Source: Laguncularia racemosa
Lineage: Eukaryota; Streptophyta; Magnoliopsida; Myrtales; Combretaceae
Assembly (NCBI GenBank): GCA_037954665.1
Contig: JBBMOL010000289.1
Span: 558,001-622,000, forward strand
Length of the DNA: 64,000 bases
Reading direction: 5' to 3'
Part shown: positions 1 to 9,875 of the stretch, one piece after another
Position numbering within the stretch: position 1 is the first letter of the stretch
Layout of the letters: each line of letters starts with the position of its first letter
The notes under the pieces: model-generated
Databases searched by the model: none
Seen by the model: the letters and a program-made list of their open reading frames with translations, nothing else
Told to the model about the DNA's origin: nothing
Translations under genes and position numbers: made by a program

Positions 1-3000
1 ATGAAGCAAATTATTATCAAATGGCTCAGGCAGTCACATGGCAAAGTTAGTGGATGGAAAAAGAAAGCAGCGAAATGAAGACGTTGCATGAGATGTGGAG
101 AAATGTTCAAGATCACCGACGATTATGACAAGCTTTGCCAAAAAAGGGAAAGAAATCATTATTATAGGATCCCCTGTTAAAAGCTTTTTCACCATTTACC
201 ATCGCAACAGCAAGCTACGAGAATTTCATAAACATCTTCTGATCTTGGTAACGCTCTATCACTAATGTTCTTCGTATGACAACAATTGTTGTATATGATC
301 TCATGAGAATCCTAAACGAGAACAAAAGTTCAACAGCCGTGTATGGTGATAGGATAGGAAAGAGTAAATAGCAATTTAATATGTGTACAACTACCATTCT
401 AAATAGTTATAAAAACTTTCTCATGTAAAAATTTATTTATTGAAATTTATCATTAAACGATTCATATGATGTGTATTTTAATTATGAATATATATATATT
501 ACACAAACCATATCCTAGCATAAAAAATAAAGTAGAAAACCTAAGGTTTGTCAAAATGTAAAACTGGCCATCTTTTTTTTATTACCCAACACTTATTTTA
601 TTTTAGTTTACTTTTACATGGATGCGATATAGGTGCTCATGACAAGACATTGGACATAAAACCTTAGCAAAACTATTATAATCACAACTTTTGAATTTAT
701 AACCTTATTAGTATGATTTTTTTTTTAAACTCTTAAGAATTATTTTAAAACCATTCGTTAATAGTATTCTTTTTATATATTATATGTTTAAGATGGCCTC
801 ACTAAGGTATTACTCCTAAAATAATAATAATAATAAATAAGCACATATGTGTCCTTTTTACCAAAGTCTAAAAGTTTATAGAAGTAATTAAAATGCAAAC
901 CCGAAACTCGAATATTCCAAGGGGATAGCTTGCATTAAACCCTTTATAAGGAAAAAAGAGATTGACCCACTGGCAATTCATAAAGCAAGGTATACAATGA
1001 ATGATGAAGTCTTATTTAATCTATTGAATGTTGGAGACATGAAGATAAAAAAGTGGTAAAAGGCAACAAGGAAGCTGCTGGACAAAGCGATTATTAATAG
1101 TCATTATGTTTTTCTTCAGAAGGCTCCTGGCTAGGACCCTCCCATCCCATAACGAATCAGAAGCTTATTTGGATATATATGATTACATTTGCAAAAGCTT
1201 ACTTGAAAAACTCACGCACATATATTTCAAGTACGATAACGATACTATGTTATGCAGATTGTCATTTATTTATTTTTATGATATATATAACAGAAATGAA
1301 GGATTTAAGTATAATTTATATTTTTTATAATATCAATATTTATACCGTTATACCTATTATAATTTATTTGATTTAATGAATATAGGATTCCAATTACTTG
1401 GAATTCATTTAATAGTTTGCTAATCAAAAGAACTTAGGAATGTGATTCTTGAAATCTCATTCCTTAAAATTCATGAAGCCTTATTCATTTTCTTACCTTG
1501 AAACTGAGATTCTAATTAATTCCTTAATATTTTATTTATCTCTTCTAATAAAATTATTACTCCACTCTTTCTCCAAAAACCATCTTCTTCTTTATATATA
1601 TCTATATATATTTCTTGTAATTCCAATAGTCACTTTAAATCAATCAAACATATTTCCTCATATCTATTCTTTATGAATTACATGGTTAATCAAATTCCAA
1701 AGAACTTGGATAATTAGAATCGGGTGCTTTTTAAGATTGTATTAAGAAGCATTATTATATTGTTCTGATTACACTGTAATGGATTAGTTCAATTCTGCCG
1801 GTGGTTGTCTATCCTTATTCTTTTGGGTTTTTCCATATAAATTCTGTATATTTTTCTTTCTCTTTTTAGTTGTTCCTTTTGTTATAATTTTGTGTTTTGT
1901 TGCCAATGAACAGAATTTCATATCCGGTCCTAAGAGTATATGTGTTGATTTATTTGCTTTGTAGCTTTCACACCATTTTTTTCTTACATCAGTTTGCCCT
2001 ATATTGACGGATGTATAACTAAACATAATTAACTACAAAATGGATTTCCAACTTTGCTTTTCTTATTTTTTTTAATTTATAAATTAATGGTCGTAATTAT
2101 CTTGATTTTTAAAATATCTTATAGTATCATTACAATATCATCTTATAATCTTAATAATTAACTACATGTAATAGTATTTTAAGGAGATAAATATACAAAA
2201 TTAAAAAAAAAAAAACCTTAAACTAACTATGGTGAGATGATAGGCACAAGTATGGCATACGAGTTTAAATTGGTAACCTTATGGGAGCATTGTACGACGC
2301 AAATTGGACCCTTGCAATACATGATCTAATATGCACACAAGGCAAGTATGACTTTGATGCCAGCTAGAGTGTAATTAACACTTCTTGAAGACAAATCTGA
2401 TTACTTATAATTCCTATAGTTTAAGGGTATAAATATTGATTTTTTAATAGGATGATTTTTTATTTTTTCTAATAGTTATAATACATAATAATTGGTAAAA
2501 AAAAAAAGTTTTGGCTCTTTATATGTATATAAGCAAAGAAGACAAAAGAAAAAATAATAAAATTATAAGATATAGTGCTACAGTAGCAATTATGTTGTTA
2601 AGTAACTTGAAAATAGGAGAAAAGACTTGAATTTATAAATATTAAAGTCAGGATTTCGGATTGTGAGTACAACCTATTTGAAAATTTCCCTAATTTGAGG
2701 CTTCATATGGTCAACTAGGGTATATATTAAGTAGTTTTAGTCGATCCCCACAAATAGGACACCTATGTCCAAATATAAACATATCGAAACTTGACATTTG
2801 TCGTCTAAGAAGAATTACTATTGGCTCAAAATAAAATAGAGTACTAATATTTTCTATAACATGAAGAAAAAGGTTTTTTTAGTTTTTAAAAATTAAAGAA
2901 AAAGTTATTGAATGCACTAAATCGTTTTGTGTGATGTTGTTCAAATTTAAGATATTTTGAAGATTTAAATAAATTTTAAACCTGATGAAAATAAATCACC

Positions 3001-3932
3001 ATCAGTCCATCCATTGGACATCTTATTGACTGATATTTTTCACTTTTTTTGTTTTTTCTTCTGTGTTGCCACATCGGTTGTCATGTCAATCCATCCTTTC
3101 CTAAACGCCTTCTTTTTCTCTCAAGCTACATTTGGTTGACAAAAGTAAATAAAGTAGAAATAGAACTCGGTAAACCAGAAAATAGAGAAATCATGATATT
3201 ACTTAATGACAAAGATAATAAATTAGATATACATTTAAAAATATTAATAATATTTTTACTCAAACATAATAGTTATTTAATTATATATGAAATACCTATT
3301 ACGTTGTTTATTTTACATAATAATAATTCTATAAAATCTCGAATTATCATTTTCTTTCTTATTTTTCATAATAATAATTCGATGCTAAACACATTATAGC
3401 TACAATAGATGTTTGGTGACTTTAACCCTTTTCCTCCCATTACCATCGATCGTCCATCGCCAATTTGAACGTCAATCGGCCTATTGCCATTGAAAATATC
3501 AGTCCTTGTACAGCTTTGGTCGTGCATCTGCCATCGTCATTGTCCGCGTGCAGCGTCACTCGTCCCTCATCATCATGATCTGCTGCTAGACCTTGTGCAT
3601 TGTTCCTCGTTTTGCATGTCGTCGTTAAATTGAGTCTCAAACCCAAACTCTCCTCATCTCAACTTTCAATCCATCTCTCAACTCTCGGTATCAAAGTTAA
3701 ATTGAGTTTTTCCTTCTTTTTTTTTTTTTCTTATCTCATATACTCTCACAAACTATTTAAGAGCAGTTTGATTCTGTTTGTTTTATTTTTATGCCCTTTT
3801 TAAAAAAAAATTTTACGTCGTTTCTTTTTTATTTTGGTTTAGAATTAGTTTCCTACTTCCTTACAATGTTGGTTTATTTCGGTTCTCACTGGTCTCTCTT
3901 TCATAATGTTTCGATTTTTAACTATAATGTTG
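1..3932. other. AT-rich intergenic DNA
   Basis: No coding region with family resemblance was found on either strand; reading frames are short and low in complexity. A stretch near 1380-1735 begins and ends with similar GGAATTCCAATT-like words and could be an old MITE. About 3420-3640 is richer in G+C than its surroundings but shows no recognisable protein. The right edge holds the target copy GAATC used by the gypsy element. Confidence 0.5.
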
Positions 3933-3937
3933 GAATC

Positions 3938-4590
3938 TGACGCTGCGCGGAAGCAAAATCGAAACGAATCCGAAATTGGATTGGTTTCCCACAACAAAGA
4001 CACACGCTTTGATGCAAATTAGGTTGCGCACAACCCGAAAATTGGGGAAAACTCTCTCTCAAAGTGTATTCAAATGTATATTCCAACGTAACCCTATTCT
4101 ATCTGACCAAAGAGTATTTATATGACCTCGTAAAATATCTAAAAGGGGGAAAATCTAAGCGTACACGTGGAAGAAATAATAAAATACGCGTCATAAATGG
4201 TCTCATACACGGCCGTGTATGTAAGCCGTGTATGACTCTGTGAATATTCTTGGCTAGGTACACGGTCATGTTCCCAGCCGTGTAAGGAAACCGTGTTCGC
4301 CTCTGTTGAAATCTTGATCGAATACACGGTCACGATGCACGGCCGTGTATGGGGATCGTGTATACTTCTGTGGAAATCTGACTGGAGACATGGTCGCGAT
4401 GCACGGTCGTCTCCTAGCCGTGTAAGGACGCCGTGTATACGTCTGTGGAACTCAACAACGGATACACGGTCGTCTCTTGGCCGTGTAAGGAAGCCGTGTA
4501 TACTTCTGTGAAACTCTGGATTTGATACACGGTCTCTATGCACGGCCGTGTGTTCAGGCCGTGTGTCCCATGTCTCTTGTGCCTCCATCA
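3938..4590 (-). repeat. 3' LTR of the 3938-9870 gypsy element
   Basis: It begins TGACGC and ends CATCA in plus-strand reading and pairs with 9206-9870. On the minus strand it holds a TATAAATA box (4115-4122), preceded by a U3 array of about five imperfect units of roughly 75 bp rich in ACACGG and CCGTGT. The integrase frame enters this LTR and ends at 4139, so the last ~150 codons of pol are LTR sequence. Confidence 0.93.
4200..4565. repeat. U3 minisatellite of ACACGG/CCGTGT units
   Basis: About five imperfect ~75-bp units, each with a TACACGG word, a GCCGTGTA word and a TTCTGTGGAA-like spacer; some contain the perfect palindrome ACACGGCCGTGT. The array lies upstream of the minus-strand TATA box. 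The same array is in the other LTR at 9470-9845. Confidence 0.85.
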
Positions 4591-4600
4591 TTCTCCCCAC
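4591..4600 (-). promoter_or_regulatory. Polypurine tract
   Basis: The minus strand reads GTGGGGAGAA directly against the 3' LTR, the expected place for the plus-strand primer of reverse transcription. Confidence 0.75.
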
Positions 4601-5962
4601 CAATGGAGAACTCGACCCCGAGTTCTCATCCGGATATAGAGGAGTATCATCGGAATGAAAAGGTGACAAGTCCGCTACATTGAAAGTACAAGAGATATTC
4701 ATATCTTTCGGGAGTTGTACAACATATGCGTTGTCATTGATATTACGTACAACTTCATAGGGACCATACTTCCTGGGTTGAAGTTTCCCATACTTCCCTA
4801 CAGGGAATCGCTCTTTTCGAAGGTAAACCATTACCTGATCGCCCACTGCAAAGAGCTTCTTCCGTCTATGCTTATCTGCATCCCCTTTGTACCGTGTGTT
4901 GGATTCCTCTATCTTTCGCTTAACTTCTTCAGTCGTGGCTTGGTGTTGCTCCGCCATATGTTTAGCCGCTACATCACCCACCATATCCTTGGGTAATTTG
5001 AGCAAGTCCAGCGCATGTTGTGGTGTCTTTGTGTATACCACTGAGAATGGAGACCTTCCAATAGTTCGGTGGACAGAACTATTGTAAGCGAATTCGGCCT
5101 GAGCCAATGCTTGATCCCACTGGCCCGGTTTCTCACCGCAGATGCTTCTGATGAGGTTTCCGAGGGTCCTGTTAGTCACCTCGGTCTGTCCGTCGGTTTG
5201 AGGATGAGCGGTACTGCTGTAATTTAGGGATGAATCAAACATAAACCAGAGGGTCTTCCAAAAGTGACTAAGGAATTTGCTATCCCTATCAGATGTGATG
5301 GACTTTGGGACTCCATGCAACCGCACCACTTCCTTGAAGAACAACCGTGCAATAGCCCGTGCGTCGGCGGTCTTCCTGCATGGGATGAAATGAGCCATCT
5401 TGGAAAACCTGTCAACTACAACAAACACAGAGTCAGCACCTCGTTGGGTACGAGGCAAACCCAATATGAAGTCCATCGACAAATCCTCCCAAATGTTTGA
5501 AGGCACGGGGAGAGGAGTATATAGGCCAGTGTTTTGGGACTGCCCCTTAGACACTTGACAAATGTAGCACCTCTCCATAATCCGATACACATCCCTCCTT
5601 AACCGAGGCCAAAAGTATCTGGCGGTAACTGCAGCTAGGGTCTTATCTCTACCCATATGTCCCGCCAGTCCTCCACCATGCAAGTCCCTGATAAGCTTTT
5701 CCCGCAAAGAAGATTCGGGAATGCACAGTTGGTTCCCTTTCATCAAATACCCCTCATGTATATGATAGTCGTCACACGGTTCCCTATTGGTACACTTAAT
5801 CCAAGTGTCCTTAAAGTCGCTATCATTCTCGTACAGTTCCTTTAACTTTTCAAAGCCGACAATGTCTGTACTCAAAGTAAGCAGGACATTCGCTCTTCTA
5901 CTCAGGGCGTCCGCGACTTTGTTTTGCACACCTGACTTGTGCATCAACCTGAAAGGAAACCT

Positions 5963-6466
5963 CTACAAGAACTCAATCCACCTGGCGTGCATATCCTTAC
6001 TAATTCGGGTCTGACCACTCAAATGTTTAAGAGCCCCACAATCCGAATACAAAACGAACTCTTTCCCGACCAGGTAGTGTTCCCACACTTTAAGGGCCCT
6101 TACCACGGCGTAGAACTCTTTATCATAGGTAGACCAAGTCCTCCTTGCTTCGCACAACTTCTCACTGTAAAAGGCTATTGGTCTTTTCTCCTGTGATAGT
6201 ACTGCACCTACTCCGACCCCACTAGCATCGCAATCCACTTCGAACAATTTTTCAAAATCTGGTAGAGCTAGTACAGGCGCGCTACACAATCTCTGCTTCA
6301 GGTTCATGAAGATCAAGTTAGATTCTTCGCCCCATTGGAACTTTCCCTTCTTTAGGCATTCGGTCAAGGGTGCAGCAACAGTACTAAAATGCCTAATGAA
6401 CCTTCTGTAGAAACTGGCTAAGCCGAGGAAGCTTCTCAATTCCGTTACGGTTCTTGAACAGGCCAT
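5963..6466 (-). pseudogene. RNase H of the gypsy element
   Basis: This block is frameshifted relative to RT near 6445-6466. It starts with the RT connection (TELRSFLGLASFYRRFI), followed by a Ty3-type RNase H with DCDAS, KEFYAVV and LYSDCGAL; the usual His-Glu of the last motif is replaced by Cys-Gly. The frame ends with a TAG at 5963-5965 inside the normally continuous sequence WIEFL, and the next block continues in the same frame, so this is a single nonsense mutation and not a natural end. Confidence 0.87.
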
Positions 6467-7608
6467 TCCCTAATTGCTTTTACCTTCTCATCATCCACCA
6501 TCACTCCCTCACTACTAACAACAAACCCCAGGAACAACAGTCGTCTTGACATAAAGGTGCACTTTTTAAGATTAGCGAACAACTTATTCGCCTTTAATGT
6601 AGACAACACACACCTTAGATGTTCTAAGTGTTCTTCTTCGGATTTACTGTATATCAGAATATCGTCAAAGTACACAACAAGAAAACAACCATTGAAAGGT
6701 TTCAATACCTGGTTCATTACTCTCATGAAGGTGCTCAGTGCGTTACTCAGCCCAAATGGCATCACTAGCCACTCATACAGCTCCTCCTTGGTCTTAAACG
6801 TCGTTTTCCACCCGTCTTTAGGACGGATTCGAATCTGGTGATATCCACTCCGCAAGTCTATCTTAGAGAAAATAGTAGCGCCACTCAAGCGGTCCAACAT
6901 ATCCTCAATACGGGGTATAGGGAATTTATACCCTATGGTAATCTTGTTGATAGCTCGGCTATCAACACACATCCTCCAGCTCCCATCTTTCTTGGGAGTT
7001 AACAATGCTGGAACCGCACATGGACTTAGGTTATCCCGGATGAAACCTCTGTCCAAAAGCTCTTGGACCTTCTCCTGGAGAATCCCTGCTTCCTTGGGAC
7101 TCATTCTGTAATGCGGGAGGTTTGGGAGACTAGCCCCGGGCACCAGGTCTATCTGGTGTTGAATATCCCTCAAAGGGGGCAGTCCCTTGGGTAGGTCGTC
7201 TGGGACCACTTCCTTGAACTCCTCAAGAAGATCCTTCACCGCCCCTAGCACTTCTCTATCAAGTTCCTCCTCTCCTTCGATCACTCCTTTCATGATGAGG
7301 GCGTGTACCACTCGCGATTCCTTCAAGTCGTCCATCACTTCCTTCTCAGATTGAGTGACAGTTAAGAATGAGCGACTCTCACCCTTCTTCCCTTTAGCAC
7401 GTCCTTCCCTCTTCAATGGTAATAAGGTATACTTCACACCCTCCTTCTCCAACCGGTAGACATTTTCTTTGCCCGCATGTTGCGCGTCCACGTCAAACTG
7501 CCATGGCCTCCCAAATAAGATGTGGCAAGCATTCATGTCTACAATGTCGCAGAATGCTTCATCACGGTACTTCCCTATTGAGAAAGGTACCTTGCATCTC
7601 TCCTTAAC
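6445..7608 (-). pseudogene. Reverse transcriptase of the gypsy element
   Basis: After the end of the protease region (HILFGRPWQFD) come a charged linker and a full RT domain. Recognisable parts are the LPPLRDIQHQIDLVPGA region, SWRMCVDSRAINKIT, FSKIDLRSGYHQIR with its catalytic aspartate, MPFGLSNA, and the active site VVYFDDILIYS near 6640-6680. The catalytic triad appears intact. The frame ends with a stop at 6445 just after the AIREWP motif; a one-base change there puts RNase H in another frame. The domain copies the element RNA into DNA in the virus-like particle. Confidence 0.9.
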
Positions 7609-7632
7609 TTAAATTTTCTCGGCGGCCTTGAT

Positions 7633-8121
7633 CTAGCCAATAGTATAAGGATTCAGGTGCTTCTCAACGGGCAGCTGCAGTTGTGTCACAACCTCCCTTC
7701 CTATGATGTTCTCGCAACTGCCACTGTCTACTATCAACTCAAATAGCTTCCCCATAATCGTACACCGTGTGCGAAACAATTGGTGCCTCTGCGTGAACTC
7801 TTCTTGCTTTGGGGTGAGCATCATGCGCCGAATTACATATGATGGCTCCGCTGCTTCTTCTTCTTCCTCATAGTACTCTCCCTCTCCATCGGGCTCACAG
7901 CAAATCTCCTCATCATCTTCCCTATCGAGGATGTTGACGCTCTTCCTCGCTGGGCATTCGTTTGATCGATGACCCGGTTGGTTGCATCGGAAACACTTGC
8001 CCAATATGGGTTTGGCATAGGGATTGTTCTGCCTTTGAACTCCTTTCGGCTCCATCGGCTTCTTCCCCTCACTTTTCTCCTCCCTCCTAGACATGTCCTC
8101 TGTTGGTTTGTATGGTGTAAC
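7633..8121 (-). pseudogene. gag zinc knuckle and protease of the gypsy element
   Basis: This block is in the same frame as gag. It contains a CCHC zinc knuckle, CFRCNQPGHRSNEC (C-x2-C-x4-H-x4-C), which packages RNA. An acidic linker with a run of glutamates follows, then a retropepsin with the active-site motif IVDSGSCENII. The frame ends with TAG (7633-7635) at a position where the family usually has Trp, and a second in-frame stop TAA is at 7609-7611. Both stops are consistent with G:C to A:T transitions, the decay expected of methylated repeats. The protease would have cut the gag-pol precursor. Confidence 0.85.
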
Positions 8122-8211
8122 TCAACTTTTCTCAAGTATCAGTCGACTACCACCACCTATAGCTTCGCCTGCATACCCTTTCCGTCCTCCCCCGTATCTA
8201 CTCCCTTGCTC

Positions 8212-9171
8212 CTACAACACAAGCTCGGCTCGGAGAGCCAAGTTCTTTGCTTCAACGAGGGTTCTCACCATCGTCACCCCAATCTTATCTTTGATTTGTA
8301 ATTTCAGCCCTTCTACATACCTCGCAACTTGCTGACCCTCGCTCTCCCTCAAATCATTCCGTTCTGCCAGCCTCATGAACTCCGTCGTATACTCATGAAC
8401 GGAACGTTGTCTTTTGGGGGCACCGCTGATATTGTTGGAACAATATCTGCTCGTAATCCGCGGGAGGAAGTCATGTTGCAGCAGCTGCTTCATGCGATAC
8501 CATGACCTCACCGGGTGCTTTCCTTCCCGCTGCCTCCTACTTTGCAATCTCTCCCACCATGCCGAAGCACCACTCTTCAACCTGCATGCCACCAGCCTTA
8601 CACGACGGTCCTCGGGTATTTCCATGTAGTCGAAGAACCGGTCTGCTTCCGCCAACCAATCAAGGAAGCCTTCGATGTTGAGACTGCCATCGAACCAAGG
8701 AATATCAACCTTCAGCTGGTAGTCTCTGCCATCCCCTTGATCATAACCCCCACGGTTCCTCCTGTGATCACCTTCTCTAGGATAGTTTCCATGAGGAGCC
8801 ATCCGATGACCATCACCTCTTCCACCACGTCCTCGCCGCGGCCTACTTCCAGTACGTCTCATCACTCTCCTCGCTGGACTCCTCACTCCCCACACGTCCC
8901 CACCTGTTCTCAACAACAGGTTGGATGACACGCCCACCGAATTCCTCCACCACACGTGGTGGATTCCTGCCGCGCCACCAACCCTATTGAGGTATACCAC
9001 CAGAGCATCGAAACGCTTGATCAGTTCATCAAGATGCCGTTCCATATGCCCGACCTTCTGATACATTGCGTCGAACTCTGCCCTAGGAACCCATTGATGG
9101 TTCCCTTGAAACCTTGCATCTTGAACACCGTCAAGAACACGACCGCCGTCAACACCGTCGTTAGACCACAT
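8212..9171 (-). pseudogene. gag of the gypsy element (capsid part)
   Basis: The start is taken at the ATG at 9171, about 20 bases after the primer site; the open frame itself extends upstream into the LTR. The product is about 320 residues. It has an N-terminal helix-like region, an Arg/Gly-rich linker, then a typical plant Retrotrans_gag domain beginning near VDIPWFDGSLNIEGFLDW and including AWWERLQ and the EYTTEFMRLAERNDL region. The frame ends with TAG at 8212 in a place where the polyprotein should continue; a second in-frame stop (TGA, 8122-8124) follows before the zinc knuckle. It should form the particle core in the cytoplasm, but gag and pol are now separated by stops. Confidence 0.85.
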
Positions 9172-9190
9172 CTCCGCAGGAAATAACCTT

Positions 9191-9202
9191 GCTCTGATAC
9201 CA
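9191..9202 (-). promoter_or_regulatory. Primer-binding site (initiator Met tRNA)
   Basis: The minus strand reads TGGTATCAGAGC three bases after the 5' LTR end. This is the standard plant initiator-Met tRNA primer site for reverse transcription, and it fixes the orientation of the element. Confidence 0.9.
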
Positions 9203-9205
9203 AAC

Positions 9206-9870
9206 TGACGCAGCACGGAAGCAAAATTCGAAATGAATCCGAAATTGGATTGGTTTCCCACAACAAAGACACACGCTTTGATGCAAATTAGGTTGCGCAC
9301 AACCCGGAAATTGGGGAAAACTCTCTCTCAAAGTGTATTCAAATGTATATTCCAACATAACCCTATTCTATCTGACCAAAGAGTATTTATATGACCCTGT
9401 AAAATATCTAAAAGGGGGAAAATCTAAGCGTACACGTGGAAGAAATAATAAAATACGCGTCATAAACGGTCTCATACACGGCCGTGTATGTAAGCCGTGT
9501 ATGACTCTGTGAATATTCTTGGCTAGGTACACGGTCATGTTCCCAGCCGTGTAAGGAAATCGTGTTCGCCTCTATTGAAATCTTGATCGAATACACGGTC
9601 ACGATGCACGGCCGTGTATGGGGATCGTGTATACTTCTGTGGAAATCTGACTGGAGACATGGTCGCGATGCACGGTCGTCTCCTGGGTGAAGGACAGCCG
9701 TGTATACGTCTGTGGAACTCAGCAACGGATACACGATCGAGATACACGGTCGTCTTCTAGCCGTGTAAGGAAGCCGTGTATATTTCTGTGAAACTCTGGA
9801 TTGGATACACGGTTTCTATGCACGGCCGTATGTTCAGGCCGTATGTCCCCTGTCTCTTGTGCCTCCATCA
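9206..9870 (-). repeat. 5' LTR of the 3938-9870 gypsy element
   Basis: This is the promoter-bearing LTR, matching 3938-4590 over its whole length. The TATA box is at 9384-9391 on the minus strand. The U3 array (about 9470-9845) differs from the other LTR mainly around 9680-9755, where part of a repeat unit has been lost and another added, as expected for slippage or unequal exchange in a minisatellite. Confidence 0.93.
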
Positions 9871-9875
9871 GAATC

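Larger units (their letters stand above)
4139..5962 (-). pseudogene. Integrase of the gypsy element, with LTR-encoded tail
   Basis: The block opens with KSGVQNKVADALSRR, then an HHCC zinc domain (GLAGHMGRDKT ... CYICQ). The catalytic core has MDFILGLP, ITSDRDSKF and TDGQTEVTNRTLGN, so D, D and E are present. A C-terminal GPYEVVRNINDNAYVVQLP region and LSPFHSDD follow. The CRM-like end then runs into the LTR for about 150 residues. That tail is translated U3 minisatellite and shows repeated FHRSIHG- and FHRRIHG-like peptides. I see no aromatic chromodomain core. The integrase would insert the cDNA into the genome; this copy is separated from RT by a frameshift and a stop. Confidence 0.9.
3938..9870 (-). 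mobile_element. Ty3/gypsy LTR retrotransposon, structurally complete, coding-dead
   Basis: The element is bounded by two LTRs of about 653 and 665 bp that both start TGACGC and end CCTCCATCA. It is flanked by the 5-bp target duplication GAATC (3933-3937 and 9871-9875). Transcription is on the minus strand: the primer site lies inside the right LTR and the purine tract inside the left LTR. Gag, zinc knuckle, protease, reverse transcriptase, RNase H and integrase occur in that order, and the RT-before-integrase order defines Ty3/gypsy. Integrase sequence and the run-on of pol into the LTR resemble the CRM-like chromovirus group, although I see no clear chromodomain. Five in-frame stops and one frameshift make it non-autonomous. 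The LTRs differ by scattered substitutions and a local rearrangement, so the insertion is fairly young. Confidence 0.95.

Noticed and set aside
3049..3399. 116-codon plus-strand frame
   Set aside because: AT-rich, Ile/Leu/Asn-biased translation with no conserved motif; likely a chance frame.
4200..4565. Regularly spaced palindromic repeats as a CRISPR array
   Set aside because: Units are imperfect, spacers are repeated too, and the array is inside an LTR of a plant retrotransposon.
7969..8928. Plus-strand frames opposite gypsy gag
   Set aside because: Antisense shadows; gag and zinc knuckle on the minus strand explain the openness.
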